Assembly: GCA_013396995.1 (NCBI GenBank)
Contig: VWZP01009951.1
Coordinates: forward strand, 353,398 to 417,397
Reading direction: 5' to 3'
Origin: Dicaeum eximium
Taxonomy: Eukaryota; Chordata; Aves; Passeriformes; Dicaeidae
DNA length: 64,000 nucleotides
Part shown: piece after piece, positions 63,758 through 64,000 of the stretch
Layout: each line of letters opens with the position of its first letter
Position numbering within the stretch: the stretch's first letter is position 1
The notes under the pieces: model-generated
What the model saw: only the letters and a program-made list of their open reading frames with translations
Databases searched by the model: none
Told to the model about the DNA's origin: nothing
Program-made: the position numbers and the translations under genes

Positions 63758-63900
63758 ATGGCGAAGCACACGGTGTCCTCGGCGCGGTTCCGCCGGGTGG
63801 ACGTGGACGAGTACGACGAGAACAAGTTCGTGGATGAGGAGGACGGAGGCGACGGGCAAGCGGGGCCTGATGAGGGCGAGGTGGACTCGTGCCTGCGACA
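63758..63900 (+). CDS. ARPC5: ARPC5 coding exon 1 (Arp2/3 complex subunit 5, p16)
   Basis: ARPC5 is the smallest subunit of the Arp2/3 complex, which nucleates branched actin filaments. The exon encodes 47 full codons plus two bases. The product begins MAKHTVSSARFRRVDVDEYD, then ENKFVDEEDGGDG and GEVDSCLR, nearly identical to human ARPC5 (MSKNTVSSARFRK...), which has about 151 residues. The start has a good Kozak context (GCGGCCATGG). After CLR the frame would read on into a Gly/Ala-rich stretch and stop at 63959-63961, which is unlike ARPC5, so splicing after CA at 63900 is inferred. The remaining exons lie right of the window. Confidence 0.95.
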
Positions 63901-63909
63901 ATATCCTGA
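63901..63909 (+). other. U12-type (AT-AC) 5' splice site of ARPC5 intron 1
   Basis: ATATCCTGA directly follows the expected exon end. The U12-type AT-AC donor consensus is ATATCCTT. Splicing here leaves CA, so an exon starting with G would restore the glutamine codon and the known continuation QGNMT. No GT dinucleotide exists between the CLR codons and the right edge, so a normal U2-type donor at this point is excluded. Confidence 0.82.
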
Positions 63910-64000
63910 AGGGAGCGGCGGGGGCGGAGCGGGCGCGGCCGCCGCCGGAGCGGCCTTATAGGGGAACATCCGCGAGCGGGCACCGCCGGGGGCGGGAAGC
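63910..64000 (+). other. ARPC5 intron 1, beginning
   Basis: GC-rich start of the first intron, still within the CpG island and cut by the window edge. The apparent in-frame continuation (Gly/Ala repeats to the TAG at 63959) is intronic. Confidence 0.8.

Noticed and set aside
63901..63961. ARPC5 exon 1 continuing to the TAG at 63959
   Set aside because: The translation departs from ARPC5 exactly at the AT-AC donor and becomes Gly/Ala low complexity, so it is intron.
63416..63983. Minus-strand ORFs of 98-161 codons opposite ARPC5 exon 1
   Set aside because: They are GC-driven shadows of the CpG island and of the CR1 fragment, with no family similarity.

Overview
The window is vertebrate nuclear DNA, most likely from a songbird. 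It has long introns, GT-AG spliced exons and CpG-rich first exons. Several CR1 LINE fragments are present (the dominant bird retroposon), plus one tRNA-Ile-derived SINE with a CR1-type tail, resembling the TguSINE1 family known from zebra finch and relatives. There is nothing prokaryotic here: no operons, CRISPR arrays or phage genes. Nearly all ORFs of 60-150 codons are chance ORFs in introns or intergenic DNA.

Positions 1-43334 hold the 5' half of RGL1 on the minus strand, a RalGDS-like guanine nucleotide exchange factor for Ral GTPases. I placed nine coding exons by splice sites and reading phase: 43308-43334, 42359-42469, 24039-24247, 18618-18695, 9119-9303, 5874-5998, 5061-5276, 2703-2806 and 1555-1639. 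Joined, they give 1140 nt (380 codons) in one open frame with consistent phases. They cover the N-terminal segment, the RasGEF N-terminal (REM) module and the first half of the CDC25-type catalytic domain. The rest of the gene lies left of the window. The first coding exon sits in a CpG island at about 43130-43800.

Positions 43335-63757 contain no protein gene that I recognise. This interval holds simple repeats, CR1 fragments and a young direct duplication of about 560-575 bp (55672-56230 and 62087-62662). Next to ARPC5 lies a CR1 fragment of about 790 bp carrying a nested SINE.

Positions 63758-63900 are the first coding exon of ARPC5 (p16 subunit of the Arp2/3 complex) on the plus strand, so RGL1 and ARPC5 are head to head as in mammals. 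ARPC5 exon 1 has no GT donor in the right place. It ends at a near-consensus U12-type AT-AC donor. The recognisable CR1 3' tail runs to about 79 bp from the ARPC5 start codon, so the ARPC5 promoter or 5'UTR appears partly transposon-derived.

I did not find an undescribed multi-gene system. The best leads are the CR1-derived ARPC5 promoter, the minor-spliceosome donor, the young duplication and the apparent absence of an APOBEC4 reading frame where mammalian gene order predicts one.
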